64,000 bases of DNA from Amphiura filiformis. Taxonomy: Eukaryota; Echinodermata; Ophiuroidea; Amphilepidida; Amphiuridae. The position numbers and the translations under genes were made by a program. Below the pieces are notes generated by a model. It was not told the DNA's origin. It was given only the letters and a program-made list of their open reading frames with translations, and did no database searches. The DNA is taken from contig NC_092628.1 in NCBI RefSeq assembly GCF_039555335.1, positions 69,841,706 to 69,905,705 of the forward strand, written 5' to 3'. This document shows positions 12,656 to 27,600 of the stretch, one piece after another; the first letter of the stretch is position 1; every line of letters starts with the position of its first letter.

Positions 12656-15600
12656 CTGCAATGAATATAAAAAAATAAAGTCACCGATCAACCTTGCTGC
12701 CTGTTAGCAAGAAAGTCCCTGTAATAAACAAAATATCTCTTCAATCTTATTATCACTTTCAATATTATTATTAAAGATGGAAGTTAAATTTGTATACTCT
12801 AATTCATGATAGTAGGGTAACCCATCAGAACATGCAATAAACATTAGTGTTGTACCATGTTCCATTTTAATTCAAAAGGTTTTTTGTTGTTTTGGGGTGC
12901 TACAGATTGCGTCACAGTAATACACCTAGGTAATACTTAGCTATAGCCTATGAGTTATAGGGATTATCAGTGACTTGCTTTGAAGAATATATTTATTTTC
13001 ACATTTACAGTCCAAACATCCCTTGTTAGGTAAATGCAGATGAGGAATAATAAACCTAGTTCTTAATTTCCTGCAATTTCATAGGTTTGTTGTGTAATAT
13101 TAGACAATTGAGTACGGTTTCAGATTATGCGTAGTATCAGACTATCTGCATAGAAACATGTGTTGCGCAACATTAAGTGTAGTACTTTGAGCCAATGAAG
13201 GCTATGTTATTGATCTATTTCAGAATGATAATTGATACAACACAAGATAGCATTTTTTTTGCATGGAACAATTCCACTTAAAAAATGCAGTTTCCTAATA
13301 TATCAGGTGCTAGATTCACAGCTAGGTCTCAAGAAATACTTTGATTCTCTAAATAATTTACAGGGATGGTGTTCAAACTCAAACAGAAAATTAAAACGTG
13401 GATGAGTAGTAAAACCACTGGAGAAAATTTGAATTTGAATTTACATTTTGCAGCAAAAAATCATACACAAAGCTGCTTATGTCAGCACAAGCATAAATGG
13501 CTGCATTTGAGCATTTGCATTCATGTAGGTCATGTTTAGCCTCTTTTGAACATGAGTTTGAATAACCCACACACACTCTCTGCTTTATTCAAACTTAAGA
13601 CGTCCTATTTTCTCTAATGAACTGTTTTCCGCTAAACCACTTGCAGGCTATATTAGGATACGCAAGCCTCTACAAAAATCAACAAATCTGATTCTGCTGG
13701 AACTTTTCAAGAATGCAAATCTGAACAAACTCATGATTTATTAAAACCTGAATGGCATGCTTATAAATCCCATTCCATTAATATGAAGAAACCATAAAAC
13801 GGCATGTTGTTTCATTTTATCTTTAATACACCAATTTTGGCTGAACCACTTGCACATTATATTTAGTGCACCAGTGCTTCTACTAAAAATGCTCAAATCT
13901 GATATCAGCAAAACACTGATGATTCAGGAACATACCTTCTTTGCCTTTCTGTTTTGATCTTCCTCGTAGCTTTGAAGCGATTTTCCACTCGCCATAGATA
14001 CCTTATCTATTCTTAAAATTGGCATCGCTGCAGCTGGAAGTGCTAAAAGTAAAAGTATTATGACATAATATTAGGATGGCCACAATGCTATGCTACTGTG
14101 TATACTCATGACATATGTTGGAAATGCAACAAAATCTGCAGTAATTGGAAAACCAATTCATTAAATTTTGTCTCCCAATAACTTCGGTGCACACCTGACC
14201 ACTGAAGTGGATAGAAAATATTTTTCTTATAATTTCCATACAGCAGTTTTGTACACATCAAATAAATCTATTTTCCCAAAGTTTTATAATTATGCTGTAT
14301 TAATTTTTTAAATCTCGACCCTCAGAGCAAAATACTGTGCAAAAATCAGACAATTTGGTGGTGCGGTTTGGGAAATACAAGCATTTAAAGGTCATATTTG
14401 GCACAACAGAACGCCCGCAACAGCAATAATCACACATACAGGGTGATTTAAAATGAACTGTACCCAACTTCACCCAATTTTTATATATATATTTGCGGAG
14501 ATTGTACATATCAAAAAACTATCATTGAAAGCAGTAATAAGTGTTCTGTAGTAGAAATTTTGAATTTTGATAATAAGTGGTTTTAGTCAGAAGATATCGT
14601 ATTTTCAAGTTATCATCCCATTTTTAGACCAACACACGGAACTAAGTTTATCCGTGTTCTCTACCGCATTAACAAAATTCAACTACCATGACTACGTACC
14701 GGTACATGTACAGCAAAACCAAGACAAATGTTATTTCGCATTATTAAATCAATAATATTGATATTCAATTACAATGTCAGGTTTGCAAAGATTACATGTT
14801 AAATAATACATGTAGAACAAAGGACCCTTTGACTTGAAATTGTAGAGGGAAATTTGAATTCAAATAGAAATTGTGCTGGTGCAATATCCCTCGTAATTGA
14901 GACCTGATTTTTTCACCAATAATAGGAAACATAACCTACTACCATATTACAGCTTGCAATATAAAATTATTTAAATGTCGGTAAGTATTTAATTTTAATT
15001 CTATTTATTTATCAATTCATCTTATTTTTTCATTTAAAAAAAAACACGTGTAATTTATGTCGAAATGAAAGTGTCTGAGGGCAGTTGAGTGAGCAAAATG
15101 CTGTAGAACAGATAGTTTGAATAAAATACTCATCCGTGTGCAACATCGTTTTTGGTGCGTTTTCTAAGAATGTACTTTTCTTCAAACCGTTAGAGGTAAA
15201 GACATGATTTTTTCACCAATAATAGGAAACATACTATCCTGTTACAGTTTTCAAACCCAAATTATTTAAATGTCGGTAAGTATTTTATTTTAATTTTTGA
15301 AATTGGGTACAGTTCATTTTAAATCACCCTGTATTACCTCCAAAAGTGTTATATTTGTGAGTTCAGCCATTTTCAAAGTGTTGTAAAATAGAAAATATCA
15401 CCCTTATGACCCTGCATTATTAATATTTACATAAAATAACAGTAAATAAACAAATAACAATCATACATCTCATGTATTTTCATGTTTATTGCTTCGTTAA
15501 TATGCAAATCTATGGTAAAATAGGATTTATCTTAAAAATGGGGTAAAAATTGTCAATTTTGTGGATCTTTAGAAGGCTGTATCTTTGCAAACGGATTGTC

Positions 15601-18600
15601 CGATTCTGGTGATTCAAACGGCTTTTTTAATCTTTTGCAGAAGAAACAATCCTGGCAAGAAAAGAAATTCCAGGGGTAGATTTCAAATTTTCACATGGCA
15701 CCCTAATAATAATTATGTACATTTAGTTGTCACAAGTGGTACAAAGATAAGTCTTTGATAACTATAATTTGGATGTCATTGAACTTCAGCTTGCTAACTA
15801 TTGGTTTTTCACTTCAGTGGTGTGCACATGAGTGGGGGCCAGATGCTGCTTTCCCTGACAGCACTAGCCTAAGAACTAACAGCACCCTGTGCAAAGCGGA
15901 TACATTAGTATTGTATATAGCATCTAACTGCAAAGAAAAGGGTGTACAATATCAGTGTTTACTCAGAGGCTGTATGTCTCAATTTGAGGAATTACTGAGC
16001 CAAAATTGGGCCAGTTTGGGAAGGAAATGTTTCATTTGGCGCACCCATTTCCAGAGAGAGTAAACATTGCACAATATAGGTAGGGTTTGTGGTGTCCATG
16101 CCATGCACGCCCGTCATGAACAAGCCGGGGGATTTCTTAATTCTTATAATCACCCCGGGTAATCACTAAGATATCGAGCCAGGTACTGTTTTGCTATCCG
16201 ACCTTTCTTTCTTTCTTCTTTCTTATAACCAGGGGAACATTTTTGGAACATTTTGCAGTGGTCAGATACCCCCAAAACACCAACATACCCCAGCTAGGTT
16301 TGTGGTCTAAGACCACCATTTGCCACTAGTTTTACTTGTAACAGATAAAATACAACTCTTCATATATCCGCCGACCTTTTCTTAATATAAACTCATTATT
16401 TTACTCTTTCCAACTCAAGTCACATGGGTCAAGATAAAAGCAAATTGACGGAAAATAATGAGTCCACAATGAGATGATGTAAAATAATGTGATTATGTGC
16501 GTGTTTGGTATCACATGCCAAGTTGTAAGAAACGTGCAACAGTTATGTTTTGGCCCATTGTCCCTGAAATTTTAAAAATATTCAAATTTGACCTACATGT
16601 ATGTTACCAGTAAGAACTAACTGAAGGATTAGGATTTAGCTATGTTCCATTTGGCAAAACAAATAACATCTTTTTATTTCCCAAAATTTAGTGCTATATT
16701 TTCCTTGAATAAGAAGTACAACACTATGCAAATAAGGAATATGAAGTATTTGATCTATTTGGATTGATGTTACATTTACCAAAATCAATGATGTTTAAAA
16801 TTCTAACTGAAATTGAATTCCAATACCACATAATTTGCATACATTTCTAGGACACAAGCGAGCAGTTACGATATTAGTAATCATATCAATATTTCTAAAA
16901 GGAAATCATAGAATGCATTACCTGATCCACTTGCCAAACTGTAGTTGATTCTTTCTAAAATAGTTGTTGGGTCTGTTGTTTGGAAAATTGAAACATAATT
17001 AAAAACAAAAATTAAAATCAATGTAATGTAGCATAATGGGAGCAACAACAAAAACATGTTTTATAGTTGCATACATAACCAGGTTATGCATAGGCGAGTG
17101 GGATGGCAGGAGCCTTATCTTTCCAGTTTACCATTTTCTCCCTCCCAAGAAAAATCAAATGACACAAACATTGGTTTGGTACACAAATGCTCTTCATTAA
17201 AATACATTTTCTTTCTTTTTTTAATTCTCTAACCAGTTTGGCTATACACTGTCGAAGTGATGATGTAACAGGATTAATTACCATAGCAATAGAGGAATAC
17301 AATTTTTGAATAGATCGTCCAGCACTACAACCTTCACAAGGTACCTATGCATTGAACCATATAGATGTCAAAGAAAGGCTGATCACTCGCACCTGTAAGA
17401 TTAGCATTTTTGCAAAGAGCGGTATTGTATTCAATCTATGTTTGCAGACATACACATGTGATTAGTGCAATCTGCTTGTAGTGCAGGGCGATCTATACAA
17501 AAATTGTGTTCCTCTATTGCTATGGTAGTTAATCTGATTATTACGTAACTTCGACAGTGTATGACAACAACTTCTAGATAACATTTTATATACATATTTA
17601 TATATTTGGGACTTCTTCATAACACACACCTAAAATATGAAAAATAAAACTGCATTAGAAAAAATGAGTTACCACATTATATCTAATAAACAGTTGGGTG
17701 TTCAAGGGCTCTTCAAATTTTTCCCATCACAATGCACGCCCCTTTGGGGTCATGCTTTAATTTTGTTACAAAAATTAAAGGGCTTGTGAATTGACTTAAA
17801 ATTGTCATTTTCATCACAACACAATCAGTATATGAAGGTTATGTGCAAAATTTACACACTTGAGAATATTGTACTCTGATTGTGGAACAACCTCGCAATG
17901 CACATTACAAAACATGTAACTTATTTGTATTTAACAATGCATTGCCTTTTGTTCTTGAAAGTTTAATAAACAATTTAATATCATACATAGTTACATACCT
18001 AGACTTTCAACTTGAAACTCCATATCATCTGGGTCCTGATTCTCCTCACCTAATTTAAAGAGAACACAGATATATACATTATCAAAGTGTAATATTTATT
18101 CAAAACAAAACAAAAATGGCATTTCTTCACAAACAGCAGTTACAGCACACAAGTACAGAATATTGCCAACATCATCAAGTAATTTTATTATACTTTTGAA
18201 AAAGGTACCATTTCAAACTTTACATGTAGCAATGTGTACATTGTATACCTTTGTAGATGGTATCAACCACACACGAAGTAAATGCAGGTTGCTGCCCATC
18301 AATGACATATGTTGATGGACACTCAATTGCTACAAAAAACTACTCTGGAAACAATTTTCTGTCAAATCAAGAACTTCACGTGAAAACCAAGGAAACAAAG
18401 TGGCGTAATAAAACCAAGGAGAGGCGGCTCCTTTTGTTAGGACACCTAACTAACTTGCGACTACCAGATGATACCCCAGCAAAGCTAGCTCTACAAGAAG
18501 ATGAACGACACATAAACCAAAAACTATGTGGATATCAGTAATTCAAAAAGAGACCATAAAGAAAGCGACTGAACTTTTGAGAGAGAGACCTACTTGGGGA

Positions 18601-21600
18601 AACTTTATTGACTGCGCTATGTCAAACTGCTGACGAGAAGCGTTTATGATGACCTTTCGGGGGGAAAAATAGATCGTGTCCAGAATTCATTGAAATATCC
18701 GTAACATTTTTCCACTCGCCATATACACTAAATATAACATGCTGCGAATTCCACAACTAGCCCTTAAAGACTATCCATGGCTTTGTGGTAAAATAAACCT
18801 ACTCGTGGCTTGTCTTCCTGGGAAACAATGATTTCTAATGTGGAGGTTTATAGCTCACTTTCTGGAGTCCTCCATATGGTGTTAATTTTTTTTAATGTTG
18901 CATATTGTTCTTTTTTAGTTGAATATTGTTAAAAAGAGGAAGCCCCGCTATAGAGCAGTTCATCTGGGGTGAACCAAACTTGCCTGGTTATCAAATTAAT
19001 CAGTGACAAGGTTATCTCTGAATTTGACAGGTTTTAATTAGGTTTTCATATTATTGCATCAATGAGCCCCTGACAAATTTGATAACTGTATCACTGATTA
19101 TTTTGATAACCAGGCAGGTTTAGTTCACCCCAGAAGAACTGCTCTGACAGGGCTTCCACTTTAAGCTGTATCAGATAAATAAAGAGAATTAATGTAAATT
19201 TAATCAGAAAACAAACCTGTGAGGTCTTCAACTTCATCTCGGCTACGTTGGGTCTCACTACTGCTAAGAGTACTGCTGTGTGGATCGTCTTCAGTAGTTG
19301 TTGAGCCTAGATGGATTGGATATCAATTAAATTGAAGTTTTTTATTTAGCAACCTCACATAATCTATACTTACTACATGTACAAGATACATAACATACTA
19401 GTTTGGTTTCCTTGAAATCCAATTAAATATGTATACTTAGAGTAGACACCAGTTGTAGTGCTACTGATGAATGGCATATTGAATGGCCTAGCAGAAAGTT
19501 AGCCCATATTTGCAAGACTATCCATGGCTTTGTGGTAAAATAAACCTACTCATGTTACCATCTGGCCATGGTATGGCTTCTGTCTTCCTGGGAAACAATG
19601 ATTTCCAATGTGGAGGTACTAGGTTTATATCCCACTTTGTTGAATATTGTTCTTTTTTTAGTTGAATATTGTCAAGCTGTACCAGATAATTAAAGAGAAT
19701 AAATGTAAATTTAATCAGAAAACAAACCTGTGAGGTCTTCAAATTCATAACTACTACTACTTCTGGTGCGTGGAACTTCTTCATCATTTCTTGTGACTAG
19801 ATGGATTGGATATAAATTAAATATAAAGTTTTTGTTTAGTAACCTCACATATTATATGGCTATATCGAGGGCTTAGAGCAAGAACTAGCTATGTCCACAA
19901 TTAAATGTTACTCATTTCGGCAACAAATGGACAGTTAATTCTACCCTCTATAATATAATTAAGTGACTTCACTTTGGGGGTATGTACATGGTCACTTGCG
20001 TCTAACTAACCATGCTAACTGTTTAACCATCCATATACCCCAAAGTCACTTGCATTTATTATGGAAGGCAGAATTAACCATCCATTTGTTGCCGAAATTA
20101 GTAACATGTAATTGTGGACATAGCTAGTTCTTACTCTAAGCCCTCGATATGTACGAGTTACACATCACATGGTACACACAGGCCTTTGCGACTCCTATAC
20201 GCTCTCAATACAAAACTGTGTGGACGGTGTAATGCATACTTTGTGAATAATGCAAGGCTAGGCAGTGCATTTGAAAGGTCAAAGGTCATGAAACAGTAGA
20301 ACCTGAATGTAAATGGTAACATATCTGCAGCCTTAAATTCAGACTTCCACTCTCCCCATAGTGCATTTAGAGTTGGGTAAATGAACCATGCCAGAATTCC
20401 GTCTTTGTAAGGGGATGTTAAGCAGTCGTCTCATGTATAAGACAAGGATGTAAGTAAAAATCCTGAAAATCTGGAAAAAATCCTGAAAAGGCACATGAAT
20501 TTGGGCTAAGGAGCCCCCAAACCAGCTGATAATAAATAAAAGTGTGGAAATTTGGACATAAAAAAATCCTGAATTCAGGATTAACCCTACAAACTTACAC
20601 CCCTGATAAGAGAGCCATACATGTACCTCAAGTAAGTTTTGAGAAGAGTAGGGTGTTAAACCCTCGCAGTGTTCAAATAGAAATATGTTTCATAAGAGAC
20701 TTTCTTGGATTATCCAGGGTTGTTAAACCTGAGCAAGTCAAATCAAATCTAATTCAAAATCACATCCCCATATAAACACCATTCACACACTTGCACATGG
20801 TATATGGTGCAGTGAGACCCTTTATTACTTAAAGATGTAACAATTACATCATTTATGATGCAAAATGTAGCTTAAATAATTAGTGTCAAAATGAACCACT
20901 TTTTGTGACACAATGATAAGTTTGATTTTGGTAGTCGTGTGCCACTGAGAATGTATATCTTTACCAATTTTTCAAGAAATTTCTTAACTTTCTTGAGCAC
21001 TCTGGGTGCTAATTTAGTCAAAAACGTATTCTAAGCAAGTTTTTTACTGGATCAAACTGTACAACCCAATGAAATGTGAAGCACAAAGTGCAAGCTTATC
21101 CAATGGGGAACAAGGTCACTGTTGGAGTTCAGGGCTTTTAACAAAATTAAGGTTGAAAAATTAAAAGATTTTTACAAGAAAGATCTTCCTTGATGCCTCT
21201 CCTGCTCCACCTTATCAAGAATCACTGAGAACTTGGTGTCAGTATCATGACCAATGTCTTTAAGGTGGAGGGTCAGTTGCCTGATGAAGTCTGATGTATC
21301 AGACGCAATGTAGGAAGTTGTAAAAGTAGGCTCCAATAAAGATTTAATTCAACTTAAATGACTGGTGACTGAGAATATATTCACGATATTTTTGTTATCA
21401 CTATGGATCTCTGTGTACTAGTAATAAAATCATTACAATGATGTATTGAAGAGGCTTACCATGAAACTTAAGTCTGCCTTTAACAGCTACTATATCTGCC
21501 AATGTTTTGTTATTGTAGAAGCAGGGCTTCTTAAATTCCACATCGGGTGGAAAACCCTCCACTTCGACATGCACTCTTCCCTCTTGTATTGCACTATACT

Positions 21601-24600
21601 GCACATGCTTCTTCCCTGTGTGCTTGTCTGTGGGGAAAAAATGTACAAAAATAGAATTAGAGGGATAACATTGACAAGGTGGAACATTGGGTTGTTCCAC
21701 AAGAAAATAACAAAAAAAACAAAAAAAAAACAAAAAACAGTGCTATCATGTCTTACATGTAAATTGCTTCCTACATGTTTGAGTAAAGCCAAACTTTACT
21801 TTACCATCAATTTTCATCATAAATAACTGTGTAAGGCCAAAAAAAAAGTCTGCCTCATGACCCCTGAGCGATTACAATTCCAATGCGGTATGCATTTTTA
21901 TATTTTCATTTTATCAATAAATCAGGTGCTCAGGGGGGTTACCCCTTTGAAAACTAACCAGTTTTGGCCCAATATGTTTTGCCAATGGCAATTTGTCTTC
22001 ATTTTTCATGTTTTTTTTAAAATAAAATAACTATGGAAAAACAGTGGCATGATCGACAGGACCCCAGGTTGAAATTCGAACCCATAAGCGGTCACTTTAT
22101 TATGTTTATTTAATAAAATAACAATTGTGAAATATGAAATCATGAAATCCAATGCGTGCAGACGGTGCAGGGGACATAAGACAAATCCATTTTTTTGGCC
22201 TAACATAATTACGTATATAGTTTCTTAAAAGAACATTTCACAATGTACATACCATAATGTTCATTAAATATATCCTGCACTGACGTAATCAACTCTGCTC
22301 TCAACCCTTTACCAGATACACCTTCTGTTGAAATAATAAAAGCTATTGTAATACAAAATATTGTTGTACACCATATCATACTTCACAAATATAGCTTCAT
22401 GTCATAAATGTAGCAAACTGAAATACTCATAAAAGAGTATGACCTTCATATTTAACAACATGACCATTAATTGCTTCTGACTTGCAAACATTATAAGGAA
22501 CTGCAACATTATTGCAAATACATTATAGATCACCCATCATGCCCAAATGAGTTATTTTGATCCTTCAAAATACAAAATAAAATGTAGCATCATCATCTTC
22601 ATGTTTAATTATGTACTTCTGTCACATCAGCAACACATGTTTCTTATAGTAGGTAGTGCAGTGAAACCAACATTTTTTTCTAAAATGCTTACCAAGTTCA
22701 AAACAATGACAGGTCTAAACAAGCTTTTCTTTTGCTACATACCTCTGCCTCCAACCTTATACTGAAACTCCCTGATCTTCCCTTTGTCATCCTCTTTCAA
22801 ATACTCCAGTCCAAGCATACTTCCTGCATACGAATTCCCATCTTTCTCATGAGCCGCTATAAAGTAGGACTCATAGTCCAACTCCTCCTTTAAAAATGAG
22901 CACTGTAAGACGGGGAGAGTGGGTGTGACATGACAGGTTAATGGATAAGATAGGGTCAATTTATACAAGTTTGGTATTACGCAATCTGAACACTAATGAT
23001 GACATGGTCGTCTACAGCCTGAAACCATGAAATTGTCCAATCAGATTATATGTCTTCGAACAAGGCCACTCCCACTGACTAAGAATATTATGTTATCAAG
23101 TATGTGGTATCATTTACACAGGCTTGGTTTGAAGACAAATGTTCAGTCTTTATGTGTTCATTAAGAATTTTTGTCAAAACAATCCATATATTGGGTCAAT
23201 GCTTAATTTCTTGCTTAGGTCGACTCTTGTAGTCGGACTCCCATATATATATTTTACAAACTGTTTTATCCAGCAAACAATTTTTGATGTCTGGTCTTGT
23301 TAATTCTGTATCATCTGCCATTGGGTCAATGGCCAAACTTCATTACATATTTATCACCGCTCATAATTTCAACATTTCCAGCTTAGGTGTCTGACAGGGA
23401 GGGCCTTCAAACAAAACAGTATATTGACACAGTTTCTACATACCAATTTCGAAATTTGTCTTGTAACATGAATAGCAATTGTTCTTCTCCTTGAAGGATC
23501 AATTGGAGTAGGCAATTCCTCCTCTCTGTTCTGGACAGATGCCCTCAATGTTGCCATTGTGTCCAGGTCTTCTTTGGCCTCAGCCCAAGCTTCATGCATT
23601 TCTGAAAACAATTGCCTTTTGTCTTCCTCAGATTTCTGTTCTGTAATGTAAGAGATACACTATTACCAGTTATACTCTCATTCAATTAGTTTGCTGGGAA
23701 GTCTGAATTTCAAACCTAATAACATGCAAGTTTGTATGGGACCATCTCATGAAATACATAATTACAATCAAATTCCTTGCTCAACCCTTTATACTCCCTT
23801 TTCAATGTACTATTGTACTCCCTATACATGTTTGTTTCAGCCTGTGGTTCTAGTTTTTTATTCAGATACTTCAACTCCTGGGACTTAAATTGTCTGTGTG
23901 ATGAAAGTCATATCCTCACCTTGTGACCCTAATATTATGTAATGGTAACACACACTTACTACAACTTTGGTTAACTTGTACTTAAATGGTGAAATAAACT
24001 GAACTGAACAAAATGATCAATGACTTTCATAAAAGTTGTAGGAATATTTTTGTTACACAGACTACGAAGAGGGGGGGGGGGCATGTTGCAACCCCCTAAT
24101 TTTCAATTATAAAAGTCATATAGTACCATTATATTTGGTACCAATGTCTAGATATGGTCCTGTGTCACAACCTGGGGTACCTTTGTGTTACATAGTAAAA
24201 AAATGAAATGGTTCAAACATTTTACCTACACATCTCATTTGAAGTGGTTCATTCTTCTGAGCATTTTGACACCTTTTTTATGGAAATCGGTTAAAAAATG
24301 AGAGAGTGCGGGCAAAAACAATCACAAAGTAGGGAGGATGTAACCCCACCTCTTTTTTCCACATTTACAATCATTCTGAGCAAGTATTGGTCTTTTAAAT
24401 AAACTTCTGTATTTATATACTTGGTTTAGATTTCTGGGAGTTCATTTAGACATTTTTTTACTAGATTCAAATTTTTAAAGGGAGTTTTAAGTCAAATTTA
24501 CAATATGAATCCCTCCCCTAATCCTCCTCCCCCTAATCCTCAGCCACCCTTGGCACATTTCATTTCAATCTTCATAAGAAAATAATTAAAAAATATTTTA

Positions 24601-27600
24601 AAACAGGATAAAAACATGAGTAATATAGAATAAATTAGCCTCAATTTAAGACCTAATTGAATCTTCTAAGTGAAGGAATACTCAAGAGACAGTGTTTTGA
24701 AATCCAAACTGCACATCAAAATGTAACAAAGCCACCTTTTTGGGTACCCCAGTATATGGCACAGGATCATATGGGTCTCCTCAAATTGCTGTTGAGTGAA
24801 GTGACAATTTCGTATAAATTGTGCAATATATTTTTGTGAAGTACTTATTGTAGCAGGGTATCCAGCAGTGTCTACAGTATCCAAGCCAGGCAGCAGAGAA
24901 GGAGTTTAATATATGGTGTTTGTCAATTAAGAAGTTATGCTTTTGCTGTTGAGTGATCCAGTGCAATACATTTTTGTGATGTACCAAAAAAACTTATTAT
25001 AGCAGTGTATGCATCAGTGGCTTTGTTTGCAGTATCCAAGCCAGGTAGCAGAGGAGGAGTATTTTATATTGGTCAGTGTCAGTAAAGAAGTTAAGTATTT
25101 TGCTGTCGAGTGAAGTGGCATTTCTGTGATAGTGCATCATATTTTTAGAAATGTAGCAGAGTATCCAGCGGTGACGATGTCTATGTGTAATAGCAGCAGC
25201 TAAGTTAGACAGTGGTGAACAGTATCAAATTTTTATGTTGTGGAGTATTAAAAGACTTGTATTTCGTGTAAGTGGAATATATTTTACGAGAGCAAAAGTA
25301 ATCATTGTAGCAGTGGCAACGAGCAGTGTCAACGTGTGCAACATCCAGGTTAAGTGCTGGGGTAAATATTACCAAAATAGAGTGCAAAGGATGAATCTAT
25401 GATTATTATTTATTTATTTTTTATGTCGGGCATATCTAGGCATTAACAGCTGAAATCTAGCAGATAACGCTGACGAAACTTCGGCCAGGCACAAGTGACC
25501 TGGTGAACGAAGGGGGTCGCCGTAGATAGCACGCTGCTCCCTTAGCTTAGGTCATTTGAGTGCAAACGTATGCCCTTTTTAATGACACATAAAAAATCTG
25601 AAAGGGGGTTGGTACTATGTGAAAAACTAAAACAAAACAAAAACAAGAATCAGTATGTCTGTCATTCATATCTTACTATAAATAGGCTAATGTTGTGACT
25701 ATCTATCTATCTATCTATCTATGTATGAAAGTGAAAAGGCTACGGGAGATCGGGAATATACGGGAATATCCTGTTATTAATTTGGTGGAAAATGGTCAAG
25801 AATTGGCCTCAAAATCAGTGAAAATGTGGTCTGTTGCTATCCTAGGTAAACAAAGAAAAGCACGGATGTCCCGCTAGTTTATTTCAATTTACAAGAATGT
25901 TGCTTGTAAAGTTTTTATACAGAAGCGAATCTTTTGACTGGTATCCATGATCTATTTACTGATTAATTGGAGTAGTAAATGCCCCTACCTTCATCATGTT
26001 CATAAAAGTACAGAAGATAAATTACTGCATAAAGGTTTCAAAAGTCAATATCATAAGCCAAGTACAGACATAGACAATGCATAGTTTTAAAACAAGGCTT
26101 ATTGATTTCCTACATTTTTGACTTAGGCTGAGTAAAAAAATACATGTTTCTCGTCCGCGCCCTCCTCCTTTTTTGAAGATTTTTCAAATTTTTTTTTTAT
26201 TTTGTAAATTTACAGTTATAACTTGTTGAAAAAGATGTTTCAGAACGTGAAACTTATTTTACAGCTTCGTAAATACAAAATACATCATTTAAGAAGTTTT
26301 GTGATCACTAGAGGGGCCTACCTCTCAAAACAATAAATTAAAAAGGGCCTCCTCCTTTTCTCCGATATCAATCTTTATGTCGAATACCCACAATATGGTG
26401 CCAAATACCTGCATTTAGTGTCGTTTTCCAATAAAAAAAATAGAAAATAAAAAAACCCTTGTCCTCCTAATTTTCAAAAACCCGGACGAGAAACATATTT
26501 TTATTTTTACTTGGCCTTATACAAAGCAACTTTCTTACCTTTGCCATTCATGTATTTTTTTTTTTTTTCAGCATGCATCTTCTGCATTTCAGTTGGCTCT
26601 TTCCCTGCCTTCTTTTTAAGGGCATTTGTTAAATTAAAAGGTTTTGGTCGTGTAGCCCTATCTTCATCTTCCCGATGTGAGCGGTTTTTCCCTCCGATCC
26701 AATTCTAGCGATGTTATAAAATAAAATAAACAAATGAAGATGGAAAACCAGTTAAAGGTTGGTAACCGAATTTACAGCATTACCCCCTAACCTTGTTATT
26801 GGTTAAATTTTGGTATTATATGATAGTCTAATAGTAATAGTCTATCATATTTTTTCCGACTATACATGTATTCTAAAATGAGATATTGGTACATTGTATA
26901 TATCTGAAGATATCATAAAAATCATTCTATGGTAATTAACCACACTTACCCGAAATCAAGCATTTTTAGGAATTCTCCTGAATTTTTTAGTAATATTTTG
27001 TGATCCTAGCATCCTTTTTATAAAAATTTCAGCTGGTATCCACACAAAAAAGCCTATTCCCGAAAAGTTCAGTTGATGCCAATTTTGCATTTCTGAGTTA
27101 TGGGCGATTATGTGTATTACACTGGTCCATGATAGGCCACTGTTGAAATTTTGGAACACAATTAAAATTTGGCAATATTTTTGCTAAACGAATTAATCTG
27201 CGAGAAAATGTTTCCAGTGGTATAAAAATCTCTACTTTATTTGAGATAAGTGTGGGGAATGAGGCTACAATGTATGTATCACAAAAAGCCCTTTTAACAA
27301 TATTTTCTGAGGGAATCAGAAAATCAATACCGGCACTTGCAATGATTCTTCAAAGTTTAGTTTCAGAAGATCAAACTTGGATTCTCTGAAAATCATGCAT
27401 ATTCTAGACCACAACACCTCTTTTGGAATTTGCAGGAGAGCATTAACGTTGATACATGCAAAGTTTAAATTGACAACCTCATCCCCAACTTTACCCTATC
27501 AAAATGCAGATTTTGGTATCAGGTGAAAGTTCATATTTTTCTCATTAACATACATATCGAAATTAGGCATTCCAAATTGGTATAGTTCTGAAGATATCGA

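Noticed and set aside
15755-16063. 102-aa plus-strand open frame
   Set aside because: No splice partners, no family resemblance, and it lies in an intron on the opposite strand.
21446-21826. 126-aa plus-strand open frame
   Set aside because: It is the antisense shadow of exon 7 of the minus-strand gene, which has matching splice sites and phase.
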